From an uncultured Sutterella sp. (lineage in GTDB: Bacteria > Pseudomonadota > Gammaproteobacteria > Burkholderiales > Burkholderiaceae_F), in NCBI GenBank assembly GCA_905194315.1, contig CAJJRX010000018.1, positions 1 to 43,701 of the forward strand: 43,701 bases of DNA, given 5' to 3'. Under the pieces are notes generated by a model. The model saw nothing but the letters and a program-made list of their open reading frames with translations, had not been told where the DNA came from and searched no databases. Each line of letters begins with the position of its first letter. Position 1 is the stretch's first letter. A program made the translations under genes and the position numbers. Below are positions 6,418-15,980 of this stretch, piece after piece.

Positions 6418-7914
6418 TCAGGCGAGGCAATCGTTTCTGGCGTTGACCAGCGAGTCGGCCATCTCCGAGAGACGGCGGAATTCCTCAGCGGAGAAAGGAC
6501 CGATCTCACGGTAGAGATCGTCCACCGGAATGCCGAAATACGCCCGAGGGAGAACCGTCATAAAGTTCACCAGATCGGCAGCGATCACCGTAGCGTTTTC
6601 ACGGTCCGGATAAAAGAGTTTCCAGGCGGCAGGCGTCACCTCGACTCTTCGACCATCAGGCGTGCGGGTATCAAAAACCGGGATGCCGTTGGGGACGGCT
6701 GAACTCGTGGTGCTGCTGAGCATATAGCCGGCAACAGGCATGCCGTCCTCAGCGGGAAAGAGCTGCTGTGGCGGACAGTACACACCGCTGTACTGTGAGT
6801 GCCTCGCAAACCGGCTCCACTCGCGGGCGGGATTTTCCGCATTGAGCATCGCAGTGAGCCGTGCTCTGGAGAGATGCACGCTACGAAAAACACCGGTGAG
6901 CGCGATGAGCTCGCCTTCGAGCGGGGAGATATGCGCGGCAAGCGCCCGGAGCTGATTCTCGACCGTCTCTTCAATCCGGATGGACTCAAGGAGTGCCGGC
7001 GTCACCGGCTCGCCGCTGCCGAGAATGGAAGTCTCGCCAGCATTGAAAAAGTAGTTTGCACTTCCGATCACAACCGTGGACAAATCAAGATACGGCAGAG
7101 CGACGCCCTTCGTATTCGGATGTTCGTTAAAGGTGCCGCTTACCAGCGTCAGCAGGTTGGATGCCCGCATCTGAGTCGACTGCGTAACGTTGCCGGCCCC
7201 GTCGAAGGTGGAGCCCGAGAAATTATCAAGCGCCACCATGTTACCGATGTTGTTGTAGCTGCCAAGCACTGAGAGAAAATCACCTTTGCTGTAGCTGTTG
7301 GCGCCGATCACCGTACTGGCGCTCCCGTAGACGGTGTTTTGGTGGACCTCCAGCGGACGCGTCGAGGAGATGGTTGGAGCGGCTACAGGCAGCGCCGTGC
7401 CGAAGAAAGGCTCAGTATGCGCACCGATTGTGATGCCGCCCTGGTTCGCAAAGGCGAGTGAGCCGATGGCAATGCCTCCGGGGAGTGCCCGGGCGGCGTC
7501 TTCAGTGCTCAGCCCCCAGGTGTGACGGACGCCATCAACATAGGCCGGACCGTCACTGAAAAAATAACCTGTTGAACCTGCGACGTCCTCGTGAATGATT
7601 CTGATCGCGCCGGGCATATTGCGCACAAAGAAGGCCTCTCCGTGATATTTGTCCGCAACCACGGTGGCGCCCTTGCCCAGAGCGATATCGGTGCTCTGAG
7701 ACTCGACGCCGGGCGGGTTGGTATTGAGACAGGTCTCGTACTCCTGGCTCGACATGTTCATCTTCTCAATGCATTTCATGTAGTTGGTGTTCACACTGCC
7801 TCCCGCAGCGAGAATGTTATCCGCAGCTCCTGCAGCGGGCGAGAGCAGAGCGAGTACGAGCGCTCCGGAGAGTGCCGACAGTGAAAACGGCTGAATTCTG
7901 GTTAACTGAGACAT
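6418..7914 (-). CDS. secreted YadA-head-like protein without membrane anchor
   Basis: A 498-aa protein with a clear signal peptide (SALSGALVLALLSPAAGA, about residues 13-31). Residues about 145-235 carry YadA-head-like motifs (IAIGSLAFANQGGITIGAHTE, STVIGANSYSKGDFLSVLGSY) that closely follow the same region of the upstream neighbour (ITIGEHNEPFAGT, TTIGTDAYAMGHFTNVLGSF). The C-terminal half is unrelated to the YadA stalk and anchor and has no beta-barrel, ending NDCLA. Cysteines occur as pairs near residues 48 and 62 and late in the protein, suggesting disulfides. It lies 42 bp after the anchored trimeric autotransporter and is probably cotranscribed. It might form mixed trimers, be released, or be a degraded paralogue; function unknown. 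Confidence 0.7.
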   Translation of the reverse strand: MSQLTRIQPFSLSALSGALVLALLSPAAGAADNILAAGGSVNTNYMKCIEKMNMSSQEYETCLNTNPPGVESQSTDIALGKGATVVADKYHGEAFFVRNMPGAIRIIHEDVAGSTGYFFSDGPAYVDGVRHTWGLSTEDAARALPGGIAIGSLAFANQGGITIGAHTEPFFGTALPVAAPTISSTRPLEVHQNTVYGSASTVIGANSYSKGDFLSVLGSYNNIGNMVALDNFSGSTFDGAGNVTQSTQMRASNLLTLVSGTFNEHPNTKGVALPYLDLSTVVIGSANYFFNAGETSILGSGEPVTPALLESIRIEETVENQLRALAAHISPLEGELIALTGVFRSVHLSRARLTAMLNAENPAREWSRFARHSQYSGVYCPPQQLFPAEDGMPVAGYMLSSTTSSAVPNGIPVFDTRTPDGRRVEVTPAAWKLFYPDRENATVIAADLVNFMTVLPRAYFGIPVDDLYREIGPFSAEEFRRLSEMADSLVNARNDCLA

Positions 7915-7956
7915 ATTTTTTTCCGCTTAAAAATCCTGACGTTTATCTGAGAAGCA

Positions 7957-10182
7957 CTACTGTGCGCGGGAGAGGCGGTCCCGGAGTTTTACAAGCTCTG
8001 CGGTCACCTGCCCGATATCCCGGTCGAGCGCGAGCAGTTCAGCTTCAAGATCGCTGTTCTCCGTTTCGTAGCGTTCGAGCTCAGCAGCGAGTGCGCGGCG
8101 CCGGTCCGCCTCATAGGCACTCATCCCGGCCTGAGGATCCGCGCCGAAACGCCAGGTCAGACCGACATTAACCATAGGATGAGCGTTGAGCGCGAGGCCT
8201 GCCGAGAAGAGCACGCGTTCGCCCGCATAGTGCGCCAGACCCACCGACAGTGCACCGTGCCCGCGATAGGCGCCAAGCGCAGCCATGACCTGTGAAGGTC
8301 TGTCGTAGCGGTAGGCCAGAGGCTGCAGTTCGGCGAGCGCTGCCGCGGCGGCCCCGGCATCCCGCACGTCATCGGAGAGACCGGACATGTCGTCCTCGAG
8401 AGCAAGCCACTGAGCGCGTTCGCTGTTGCCGACCGCATAGAGCTGATCCTCTGTTGCCGCACGGCCCGTGGTGTAATCCGCACCTCTCCAGACCGTATTG
8501 CTGAGACCGTCGATGGTGTCTGTGGCACCGCTGATGGTGACATCACCCGTACGCACGCTTCCCGCGGCACTCTCGAGACTGATATTGCGCCTGAACGTGA
8601 ACCGCCCGGCGCGCCCGTCAATCGTGATCTGTTTGTCGGGATCCGCACCGATCGTCACCGTACTTTCATTGCCGTTGATGCGTACCTGATTGCTGTCGGG
8701 ATCGGCGCCGAGCGTTACATCGCCGGCAAGACGGAGCGAATAGTCCGTGTTGCCCGACTGCGAAACCGGCGTCACAATGACGCTGCCGTCGGCAGCCCTC
8801 ACGACGGTCGGTCCCTGCGCGGTGCCGGAGGCACTGGTGAGGTTTTCAACCACAGCGCGCATCTGCGCGACGTTGACCGCATCAGTGTCTGCAGAACCTG
8901 CAGCTACGCCTGTGAGGTAGCGGCCGCCTAGCGACACCGCGCCGCCGGTGGCCGTCCAGGCGGGCACGCTCAGGTCAGTGACTGTGGCGAGCAGCGGATC
9001 ATACCCCCTCATACCGGCCGCACGGTCAGCCGTAGTGCCGTCACCGACGGCCACACCGCCTGCGACTGTCGCACGCGCCCCCTGACCGATTGCGACGGAT
9101 TTCTCCGCCCCGGCGCTCGCCCCCGCACCCACAGAGAGCGTCAGATCAGCCGCTGCCTGCGTCTCCGGGCCGAGCAGCGTCGCGTCAGTGAGTCCGCTGA
9201 GCACAGTCGGCACTTTCGCCATCGAGCCGCCGACCACAACAGTGCGGCTGAGACGCTCTGTCTCCCGGTTGCTGCCGGCAATCAGAACGGTGTCGCCTCC
9301 GTTGAGGGTGTTGCTGTTGCCGAGAACAAGATTGGCGCGGTCGTACGAAAAGCCTTCGTGCACCTTGGCTGCGAATGTCTCAAGAGTGTCGTACGCCCCC
9401 TTGTAGAGCGTATCCAGCGCCAGGCCGGTCCCGTCACTGTTGCGCGTTTTTGTGAGTGTGTTGCCGTCGCCGAGAATAACGGCGCCGTCGGCCTCAGTGA
9501 GCGTGTTGACGTTGCCGAGTGTAATGTTGCCTACGGATGTGTTCGGGACCTCTGAATACTGCTCGTTGAAGGAGCCGGCCAGTGTTGAAAAGGCATTGAC
9601 CATCACATCCTGCATCGGGAGGGTGACCGAGGTGTCGGCGTTCGGAATGCTGTTTCTTATCGTGCTGAAACTGCCGAGCACATTCGTAAAATGTCCCATC
9701 GCATAGGCGTCAGTGCCGATGGTGGTACTTGCCACACCGTAGGGCGTGCCTGCAAACGGCTCGTTATGCTCGCCGATGGTGATCGAACCGGCACCGGCCC
9801 GGGCATTTTTTCCGATGGCTACCGCACCGGGAAGAGAGGTCAGTGTGAACTGATGGGGAGTTTTAATTACGAGACTGGCAACCTGTCCGTTATCCCGTAA
9901 CGGAGCACTGCCGAAGGTGATAATGGCTTCACCGATACCTGCCGCCGGCCTGAACGTGGCGCCGTCACCGATCAGAACAAGCGAATCGCCAAAATTCCGG
10001 AGAAATTCCTGCTGATCCGTCGATCCGGTGTCAGTCATATCAATCTGTGCTTCCGGACTCAAATAGGAGGTTTCCGGGGCGGCGAGCGCCGGTGTGCCGG
10101 CAACACTCAGTGCGCCGAGCATGACAGCCAGCAGAGGTCTCACAGTGAAACGAGTGCGGGAGAGGTCTTTTGCATAAATCAT
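7957..10182 (-). CDS. YadA-like trimeric autotransporter adhesin with C-terminal coiled-coil tail
   Basis: A 741-aa protein: signal peptide (RPLLAVMLGALSVAGTPALA), head with left-handed beta-roll motifs (VAIGKNARAGAGSITIG, ADGAVILGDGNTL, KSVAIGQGARATVAGGVAVG), a neck (YLTGVAAGSADTDAVNVAQM), a stalk region, and a YadA anchor (LQPLAYRYDRPSQVMAALGAYRG to VNVGLTWRFG) of the trimeric type Vc secretion family. Unusually, the anchor is not the C-terminus: 61 further residues, rich in E, L, R and A with heptad spacing, follow it. Start chosen at 10182 because AAGGA lies 8 nt upstream and the signal peptide follows directly; the frame stays open to 10455 but that stretch is AT-rich and lacks these signs. 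Predicted role: surface adhesion. Confidence 0.85.
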   Translation of the reverse strand: MIYAKDLSRTRFTVRPLLAVMLGALSVAGTPALAAPETSYLSPEAQIDMTDTGSTDQQEFLRNFGDSLVLIGDGATFRPAAGIGEAIITFGSAPLRDNGQVASLVIKTPHQFTLTSLPGAVAIGKNARAGAGSITIGEHNEPFAGTPYGVASTTIGTDAYAMGHFTNVLGSFSTIRNSIPNADTSVTLPMQDVMVNAFSTLAGSFNEQYSEVPNTSVGNITLGNVNTLTEADGAVILGDGNTLTKTRNSDGTGLALDTLYKGAYDTLETFAAKVHEGFSYDRANLVLGNSNTLNGGDTVLIAGSNRETERLSRTVVVGGSMAKVPTVLSGLTDATLLGPETQAAADLTLSVGAGASAGAEKSVAIGQGARATVAGGVAVGDGTTADRAAGMRGYDPLLATVTDLSVPAWTATGGAVSLGGRYLTGVAAGSADTDAVNVAQMRAVVENLTSASGTAQGPTVVRAADGSVIVTPVSQSGNTDYSLRLAGDVTLGADPDSNQVRINGNESTVTIGADPDKQITIDGRAGRFTFRRNISLESAAGSVRTGDVTISGATDTIDGLSNTVWRGADYTTGRAATEDQLYAVGNSERAQWLALEDDMSGLSDDVRDAGAAAAALAELQPLAYRYDRPSQVMAALGAYRGHGALSVGLAHYAGERVLFSAGLALNAHPMVNVGLTWRFGADPQAGMSAYEADRRRALAAELERYETENSDLEAELLALDRDIGQVTAELVKLRDRLSRAQ

Positions 10183-11151
10183 CACTACGTCCTTACTCAC
10201 ACCTGAACTGACCGGCATCGTCAGACGGGAGAGCGGAAACCGTCCCGCAGCGCTGGAGGTCGTAAAACAGGTATTTTTGATACTTATTTGATTTCTGTTT
10301 TTATCTGTGCGCAAAAATTCATCATGTAAAGCGTTTTTTGGTACATTTTTTATTAAAAAATCTGAAAAAAACTTCAACTTTCCATGATTAGCAACTCCAT
10401 ATACCGTCATATTAAAATTATTAACTTTCTGTGTCAATTTAAATTTATCGTACACATTAGCTGACTTTTAAACTTTTTAGTCAGGTCACGGGGTATCACC
10501 ACAGGAACTGACAGAGAGGGTGAGATGCGGGTGGTTTCGGAAGGCTCTCACAGAAGACCGGAGCGAACTGTTTGACGGGGAGCAATATCCTTTCTGACAC
10601 CACTGCGGCGATCACTCCGGGGGGAACGACAGGATTATCAGCCGGAAAACGAGCAGGGTGACTTCCGGCTGCCAAGGAGGAGAGGATATATACAGTATTT
10701 AGCGCATTTAAATAGTACTTATAATAGTTTATATAAATAATTCTCTATTTCTTTTAAAAGTACACACGAATAATTTAAATAAAATTTAATCAGCCAACAT
10801 TTATTACTGCGATTGACACAAAACAATTTTCAGCAAAGTCAAAATAACCATAGTGCGTAATTCTGAAAGCTGACACAACGGCTGGGTCCGAGAGACAAAT
10901 CCCTCTCCCGGCGCTCAGCCCGGGTGTTGTGGCGTGTGAAAAAAGGCGTGTTTGGCAGTCCTGTGAAAAGACCTGCAAAAAGGCGACAGGCAGAGGGGCA
11001 GGAGCCGGGAGCGGAGCTCTGCGATGCTGCAGCGGGACGGACGCGGCCGGAAAGCGTCGAAAACGTCGGCATGCGCGTGAGCGCCCGCACAGAGAAAAGC
11101 CATCCGGAAGGAGGGATTATCCGAGGGATTATTCAGAGAACGGTTTTACAC
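10183..11151. other. AT-rich spacer upstream of the YadA-like operon
   Basis: I see no convincing gene. The part nearest 10182 is AT-rich and should hold the operon promoter. 10680-10800 is a very AT-rich block (TATATA and TTTAAA motifs). Near the end of the MATE gene GGGATTAT is repeated (11115-11135). Short frames here on either strand lack ribosome sites and family resemblance. Confidence 0.4.
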
Positions 11152-12456
11152 TCAGTTTCGATAATGTTTCTGGAAATAAATAACGACAGCAAATGCAATA
11201 AATTCACTTAAAGAATGTACCGTCCAGATACCTTCATTTCCGGCGATAACCGGCAGAAAAAGCATCAGCACCACCGGCAGAAGCATGCTGCGGAGCACCG
11301 CCGCCCACAGGGATCTTGTTGCGCTCGCAATTGCCTGCCAGTATGAGATCAGAAGTATATTGAGCCCGCCAAAGACAAATCCCCAGAAGTACCAGTAGCT
11401 TCTCACCTGCATAAAGTCGAGCAGTTCTGTGTCATCCGGTGTAAAGAGACGGTAGAAGCCGCGCACACCGAGCAGAATCAGCACGTAGGCGAGCGTCCCC
11501 AGCACAGCGTAGATGCGAAAGGCGTAGCCGAGCAGCGCCTCGCTTTTCTCGCGCTCGCCGCTGCCGTGAAAGTAGCTGAAAAGCGGCTGCAGCCCCTGCG
11601 CCATACCGAGAAAGAACGTCAGAATAATCAGAATCAGATAGCCCATGAGCAGGTAGGCGGCAAGCCCGATTTCAGCAAAGCCGTACTGCACAATGGCGAT
11701 GTTGTAGACGAGGGCGAGAAAACCGATCGAAAATTCGATCACGAAGGTGGGCAGCCCGAGGGTGAAAATCCGGCTCAGCTCCGCAAAATGCAGCCGTACG
11801 CGCACAAGATAGAGCTCACCGCGCCGCAGGAGAAAATGCGGCAGCAGGATGAGCACACTGAGCACCGGGCCGATCGCCGTGGCCAGCGCCGCCCCGCGCA
11901 GCCCCATGTTGAGCGGATACATGAAGAGCCAGTCGAGAAACACGTTGGCGAGCGCCCCGATGACAAGCGAGACCATGGCAAGTTTAGGCCGGTTGTCATT
12001 TCTTGCCAGCGTACTGAGCAGAAAGCTGAACAGAATAAAGCTGCAGAACGTGACGATATAGAACATGTACGTGAGCGAGAGCTCGAGAATCGCCGGGGTA
12101 GCCCCGAGAGTGACGGCGAGCGGGGTCATGAAGATGTTGCCCGGTACGGCAATGAGCACACTCAGGACAAGGGTGATCGCCACAGCGAGGGTGAAGTACA
12201 CACGCGCGCGGTCGTTTTCGCCGCGACCGAAATGCGACGACACAAGCACGCCCGCACCGGTGGCTATCGCCATAGCCAGCGCGACAAAACACTCCAGAAG
12301 CGGCACCGATACCGCAGCCGCGGCAAGCGCCTCACGTCCGAGACGGTGTCCGATAAAGACACCGTCGACAATCACATAGACGGAATTAAACAGGAGTCCC
12401 ACCATCTGCGGGATGGCGTACTGTCGGAATAAAGTGCTCGGTTTAGCTTCGTACAT
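11152..12456 (-). CDS. MATE family efflux transporter
   Basis: A 434-aa protein with twelve hydrophobic segments and MATE features: N-terminal FRQYAIPQMVGLLFNSVYVIVDGVFIGHRLG, AVSVPLLECFVALAMAIATGAGVLVS, LSTLARNDNRPKLAM and the second-half GMAQGLQPLFSYFHGSGE. These carriers exchange H+ or Na+ for cationic drugs or metabolites across the inner membrane. The form is close to the MepA/DinF side of the family. I start it at ATG 12456, as the 23-residue N-terminal extension (from 12525) would begin inside the leader terminator region and has no family counterpart. A leader with hairpin and terminator precedes it, pointing to regulation by premature termination. Substrate unknown. Confidence 0.88.
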   Translation of the reverse strand: MYEAKPSTLFRQYAIPQMVGLLFNSVYVIVDGVFIGHRLGREALAAAAVSVPLLECFVALAMAIATGAGVLVSSHFGRGENDRARVYFTLAVAITLVLSVLIAVPGNIFMTPLAVTLGATPAILELSLTYMFYIVTFCSFILFSFLLSTLARNDNRPKLAMVSLVIGALANVFLDWLFMYPLNMGLRGAALATAIGPVLSVLILLPHFLLRRGELYLVRVRLHFAELSRIFTLGLPTFVIEFSIGFLALVYNIAIVQYGFAEIGLAAYLLMGYLILIILTFFLGMAQGLQPLFSYFHGSGEREKSEALLGYAFRIYAVLGTLAYVLILLGVRGFYRLFTPDDTELLDFMQVRSYWYFWGFVFGGLNILLISYWQAIASATRSLWAAVLRSMLLPVVLMLFLPVIAGNEGIWTVHSLSEFIAFAVVIYFQKHYRN

Positions 12457-12511
12457 AACCCGGAAATTCTCCCAGAGACATGAAAAACTCACTGCGTCTG
12501 AGCGGCAATAC

Positions 12512-12558
12512 AAAAAAAGCGCCAATTCAGCATCTACAGTGGCCTACTGATGCTGAAT
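12512..12558 (-). terminator. intrinsic terminator inside the MATE leader (attenuator)
   Basis: On the minus strand ATTCAGCATC (12558-12549) pairs perfectly with GATGCTGAAT (12534-12525), with an inner AGT/ACT extension and a GGCC-containing loop. After TGGCGC a run of seven Ts follows (12518-12512). It lies between the promoter at 12614-12642 and the MATE start at 12456, so it would abort the transcript unless prevented. Confidence 0.75.
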
Positions 12559-12573
12559 CAACGCTTACGGTCT

Positions 12574-12591
12574 GCTTACCCGGCGGCAAGC
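12574..12591 (-). ncRNA. leader hairpin P1, possible aptamer of a riboswitch
   Basis: On the minus strand GCTTGCC (12591-12585) pairs with GGTAAGC (12580-12574) around a GCCG loop. A second GTAAGC (12568-12563) could compete for the same GCTT strand, and the GCC of this loop could kiss the GGC in the terminator loop. Two hairpins, the second a terminator, ahead of a MATE gene recall the guanidine-IV (mepA) layout; I cannot confirm its consensus. Confidence 0.4.
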
Positions 12592-12613
12592 CTCAAAAAA
12601 ATTTCTGCACTGA

Positions 12614-12642
12614 ACTATAGCACCAGCCGCCAGATAGAGCAA
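12614..12642 (-). promoter_or_regulatory. sigma-70-type promoter of the MATE leader
   Basis: On the minus strand TTGCTC (12642-12637) and TATAGT (12619-12614) are 17 bp apart. Transcription would start near 12607, giving a leader of about 150 nt before the MATE start codon. Confidence 0.55.
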
Positions 12643-13252
12643 GGCGGGCGGGAGGAAGAGGGAGAGGTTACGTATTCCGTTTTTTGAAGAGGAAAAACAA
12701 AAATGCGTATGCGGTATTTTCCTGAATACGTGAAACACACTCTGAATAAGTGCTGTTGGCGAAATGTCACACAAATGCGGATGTTTACAATTTACAGTTT
12801 TCTCTTTGCAACTGCCGATATTTTACGCGCACTCCCGCAAAACACCCAATATTAGGAAGTTTTTCCGTTTCACCCCGAAGAGGTCAGCGTCATCTTCAAC
12901 TGCTGCTGCAAAAAGATAACACCTGAAAGAAACAACCAGTTACGTATAGTTACAGTTGAATAAAGAACTTTATTTAGTTTATTTCACCTTTTAGCGGTGT
13001 GAATTAACCGCAAAAGCACTTTCCGAATTCACATCTCAGTAACTTAGTTCTTTGTTTTTATAGCGTTTTCTGCGATCTCCAGTCACGCTTTTGATTGTAG
13101 ACATTTATTATTCTGACTATTAGTGCCCGAGACGATAAAACTCCTTTGTGCAAATCCGGATTGGTCTTACCTGGCAGCAATGCCGGGCCTCAGCCCTCCG
13201 GGGATGCGCTTCTGAGAGGCGTTTGAGCACCATTCTCGCCGGAAAAATCACC
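12643..13252. other. spacer between divergent MATE and autotransporter genes
   Basis: No gene is supported. The right half is AT-rich (12780-13140) and must carry the promoter for the autotransporter at 13253; I cannot single out one -35/-10 pair with confidence. A frame from GTG 13148 runs in phase into the autotransporter but has no ribosome site or signal sequence. Confidence 0.4.
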
Positions 13253-15895
13253 ATGCAAAAAAAGCTCATCAATTATGCCGTTTCTGCCGCGCTCATTACA
13301 ATCGGTGCGGGTCTTTGTTCAGCTGCCTATGCCGAAATCACCTACGAGGAAAGTGCTGACGGAAAAACACTGACGGTTACCGTTCCGAGTGGCGAATACA
13401 TCAGCAAGACTCAGGCAGATGCAAAGCAGTTTTCGTCCTACGAAAAAATCGTCATCAATAAAACCGTTGCCAAGGACGACGATTACGCGGTTTCCGGATA
13501 TAGCAATATGCGTCTGGACATGCCCAATACTGATCTGGAAATCAACATGCTGGGAAATACCCGGTACAGCAACGCCGACGCGATCAAAGGTAAAAACTGG
13601 GGAACGTACATCAATGTTCGCAACCTCACCATCCGTCAGGCCGGTCCGATCTCAGACGCCTTCAACCCGGATCACGGCGGTACGCCTCAACCGAGCACCA
13701 TCTACGGCAATCTTACGCTTGAGATTGACGGCGGTAACGGTATCCGCTCCAATGCCTCGTTCGTTAACGCTAATCAGACCACCTCCCTCACGGTTAAAGG
13801 AAAAACCAGCATCTGGATGAAAAAACCGTCCCATGGTCAGAATGCGTATCCGTCCGCGGTTTATGCCGGTGACAGCCACATTTATAAAAGTAAGGGTGTC
13901 GGCCTCATCTATCTCGAGGGCGACAGCCATATCACGATTGACGCCGATAACACCAACGCGATTTTTGCGGGCAAAAACGGCCATATCGAAGTCGCCAACC
14001 TGACAGTTGACGGCAGCGGACAGCAAGCCACAGGTATTACAGCAAACTACAACGCCAACATCGCCTACGGCACTTTCGACTTTGCAGCCAATGCCCACGG
14101 CACCTCCGTCACGCTTACGGGTGACGAATACATCTTCGATCTCACCAAAGGTACAAAAGATCCGAAAGATCCGGCTTCGGACGGCACGGACAACTCGAAG
14201 GCATTCTTCGCTTCGGGCAATGACGGTGCAGATAAGTACGCGATTATCAGTGCCAAAGATGACAAGGCGATCAGTCTGAAGGCTACAGGTGACATTGCCG
14301 CGGAAGATGGGGGCTGGATTCGCCTCAACACGACGGCTCAGAGCAGTGTCGACGGCAACATCTTCACGAAAACCAAAGGCGGCATCAGCCTTAACTTCGG
14401 TGAGGGTTCCACCTATACCGGCCAGATCAGCGCTGAAGGCGAAGGCAGTCTCACTGAGGTGACATTTGCCGGCAATGCCCGCGTTCTCGGGTCGGCCATG
14501 CTCGATGACGAGGGCAAAGGTGTCGTGAAGCTCGACATGGGGCAGGGCGGTGAGTGGCACCTTTCTGACAACAGTACACTGACGACGCTCAAGGCGGAAG
14601 GCACGCTGATTGATCTCTCCGCCGCAGGGCAGACCAACGCCTCCACGCTGACCGTGACTGACGGCTTTTCCGGCTCCGGCACGCTGCGTCTGGATCTCGA
14701 TGCCGCAAACAAAGGCAACCGTGAGGCCAGCGAAACGAGCGACTACGTGCTCTTTACCGGCACCAACAATACCGGAACGCTCAGTCTTGATATTTCCGGT
14801 GACTCGAATCTCAAAGGCCTTGAACCGCAGGATAAGCTCTACTTCTCGAGCGTTGCCGGCGGCAGCCTCACCTTTGCCTCGGGCAGTGATATCACAATCT
14901 CCTCGCCCGCCTCGGTCTACGACTACAAACTGGGCGTAGGCAGCGAAACCGACGCGGACGGCACGCACTGGTTCCTCTCGGGCGGCACGAAGGTGCCCGG
15001 CGCCAACAGCAATGTGTCCCGCGCCGTGGTCAGCTCCGCCTATTATCTGCTGAGCGACCTCGACTGGATGAACAAGCGTAAGGGTGACGCCCGTTACGGC
15101 AGCACCAGCGACGGTCTCTGGGTTCGCACCCGCTACGAGCGCGCCCGTCATGACGATCAGTACCGCACCCGCGGCAGCATGCTTCAGATCGGCTTTGAAC
15201 TTGAGAAAGCGCTCGAGAGCGGCCAGTACCAGTACGGCGCCTCCTACGACTACATCCAGCAGCACACGGACGTGGCCGGTTTCTCCGGTAACGGTGACCT
15301 GCAGAGCTACGGTTTCTCACTCTACGGCACGTACACCGGCAATAACGGATGGTATCAGGATACGGTTCTTCGCCTCGGAAAGGTTTTCTCCGACTGGGAT
15401 CTCGACCGCTTCCACACAGACGACAGCCAGTGGTACGGCTCGATCAGTCTTGAAGGCGGCCGCCATATTCCGCTCGGCGAAACCTGGTACGTCGAACCGC
15501 AGCTGCAGGTCCAGTTCTCTCAGATGGCGGAGAGCTCGTTTACAACGAACTACGGCGTGCGCACCGATCAGGACAGCATCCGCAGCACGATCGGCCACGC
15601 GGGTGTGCGTCTCGGCAGAGAGTGGACCGATGCCGCCTCTGGCCGTCAGAACACGCTCTATGTGCGCGGCGACGTGATCCGCGAATTCAGCGGCCGCATG
15701 CGCTACACACTCTCGGGCAGCGACGGCACGCTCTCGCACAGCGAAAGCGCCTCTGGCACGTGGTTTAACCTCGGTGTCGGCACGGATGTGAGCCTCGGAG
15801 AGAATGCGAAACTCTGGGCTGATGTGAACCGTCAGTTCGGACACGCCTTTGACGCCGCCTGGCAGATTAACGCCGGACTGCTCTGGAAGTTCTAA
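13253..15895 (+). CDS. classical (type Va) autotransporter
   Basis: An 880-aa protein. Residues 1-27 are a signal peptide ending SAAYA. The passenger (about 28-580) is rich in G, N, T, S and D with regularly spaced short strands, as in beta-helical passengers. From about residue 590 the sequence fits the autotransporter beta-barrel (PF03797): RAVVSSAYYLLSDLDWMNKR, DGLWVRTRYERARHD, repeated amphipathic strands, and a C-terminal strand ending LLWKF with terminal phenylalanine, the usual signal for BAM-mediated insertion. The start ATG 13253 follows a weak GGAAA and is chosen because the signal peptide begins there. Seven As follow the start codon. A terminator follows the stop. No protease or lipase active-site motif is evident, so an adhesin-like role is only inferred. 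Confidence 0.88.
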   Translation: MQKKLINYAVSAALITIGAGLCSAAYAEITYEESADGKTLTVTVPSGEYISKTQADAKQFSSYEKIVINKTVAKDDDYAVSGYSNMRLDMPNTDLEINMLGNTRYSNADAIKGKNWGTYINVRNLTIRQAGPISDAFNPDHGGTPQPSTIYGNLTLEIDGGNGIRSNASFVNANQTTSLTVKGKTSIWMKKPSHGQNAYPSAVYAGDSHIYKSKGVGLIYLEGDSHITIDADNTNAIFAGKNGHIEVANLTVDGSGQQATGITANYNANIAYGTFDFAANAHGTSVTLTGDEYIFDLTKGTKDPKDPASDGTDNSKAFFASGNDGADKYAIISAKDDKAISLKATGDIAAEDGGWIRLNTTAQSSVDGNIFTKTKGGISLNFGEGSTYTGQISAEGEGSLTEVTFAGNARVLGSAMLDDEGKGVVKLDMGQGGEWHLSDNSTLTTLKAEGTLIDLSAAGQTNASTLTVTDGFSGSGTLRLDLDAANKGNREASETSDYVLFTGTNNTGTLSLDISGDSNLKGLEPQDKLYFSSVAGGSLTFASGSDITISSPASVYDYKLGVGSETDADGTHWFLSGGTKVPGANSNVSRAVVSSAYYLLSDLDWMNKRKGDARYGSTSDGLWVRTRYERARHDDQYRTRGSMLQIGFELEKALESGQYQYGASYDYIQQHTDVAGFSGNGDLQSYGFSLYGTYTGNNGWYQDTVLRLGKVFSDWDLDRFHTDDSQWYGSISLEGGRHIPLGETWYVEPQLQVQFSQMAESSFTTNYGVRTDQDSIRSTIGHAGVRLGREWTDAASGRQNTLYVRGDVIREFSGRMRYTLSGSDGTLSHSESASGTWFNLGVGTDVSLGENAKLWADVNRQFGHAFDAAWQINAGLLWKF

Positions 15896-15928
15896 CCGCG
15901 AGCTGATTCCGCAAAGTGAATCCGTCTG

Positions 15929-15961
15929 AGCCCGGTGCACGATCTGTGTGCCGGGCTTTTT
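15929..15961 (+). terminator. intrinsic terminator of the autotransporter
   Basis: AGCCCGG (15929-15935) pairs with CCGGGCT (15951-15957), with additional wobble pairs inside, followed by a T run. Confidence 0.8.
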
Positions 15962-15980
15962 GCGCTCTGCAGATGGGCTC

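Noticed and set aside
10183..10455. 91-codon N-terminal extension of the YadA-like gene
   Set aside because: AT-rich with atypical codons, no ribosome site at its start, and it would bury the signal peptide; AAGGA marks the start at 10182.
13652..15265. 537-codon open frame antisense to the autotransporter
   Set aside because: The plus-strand gene has signal peptide, passenger and barrel; the antisense frame arises from codon bias in a G+C-rich repetitive gene.
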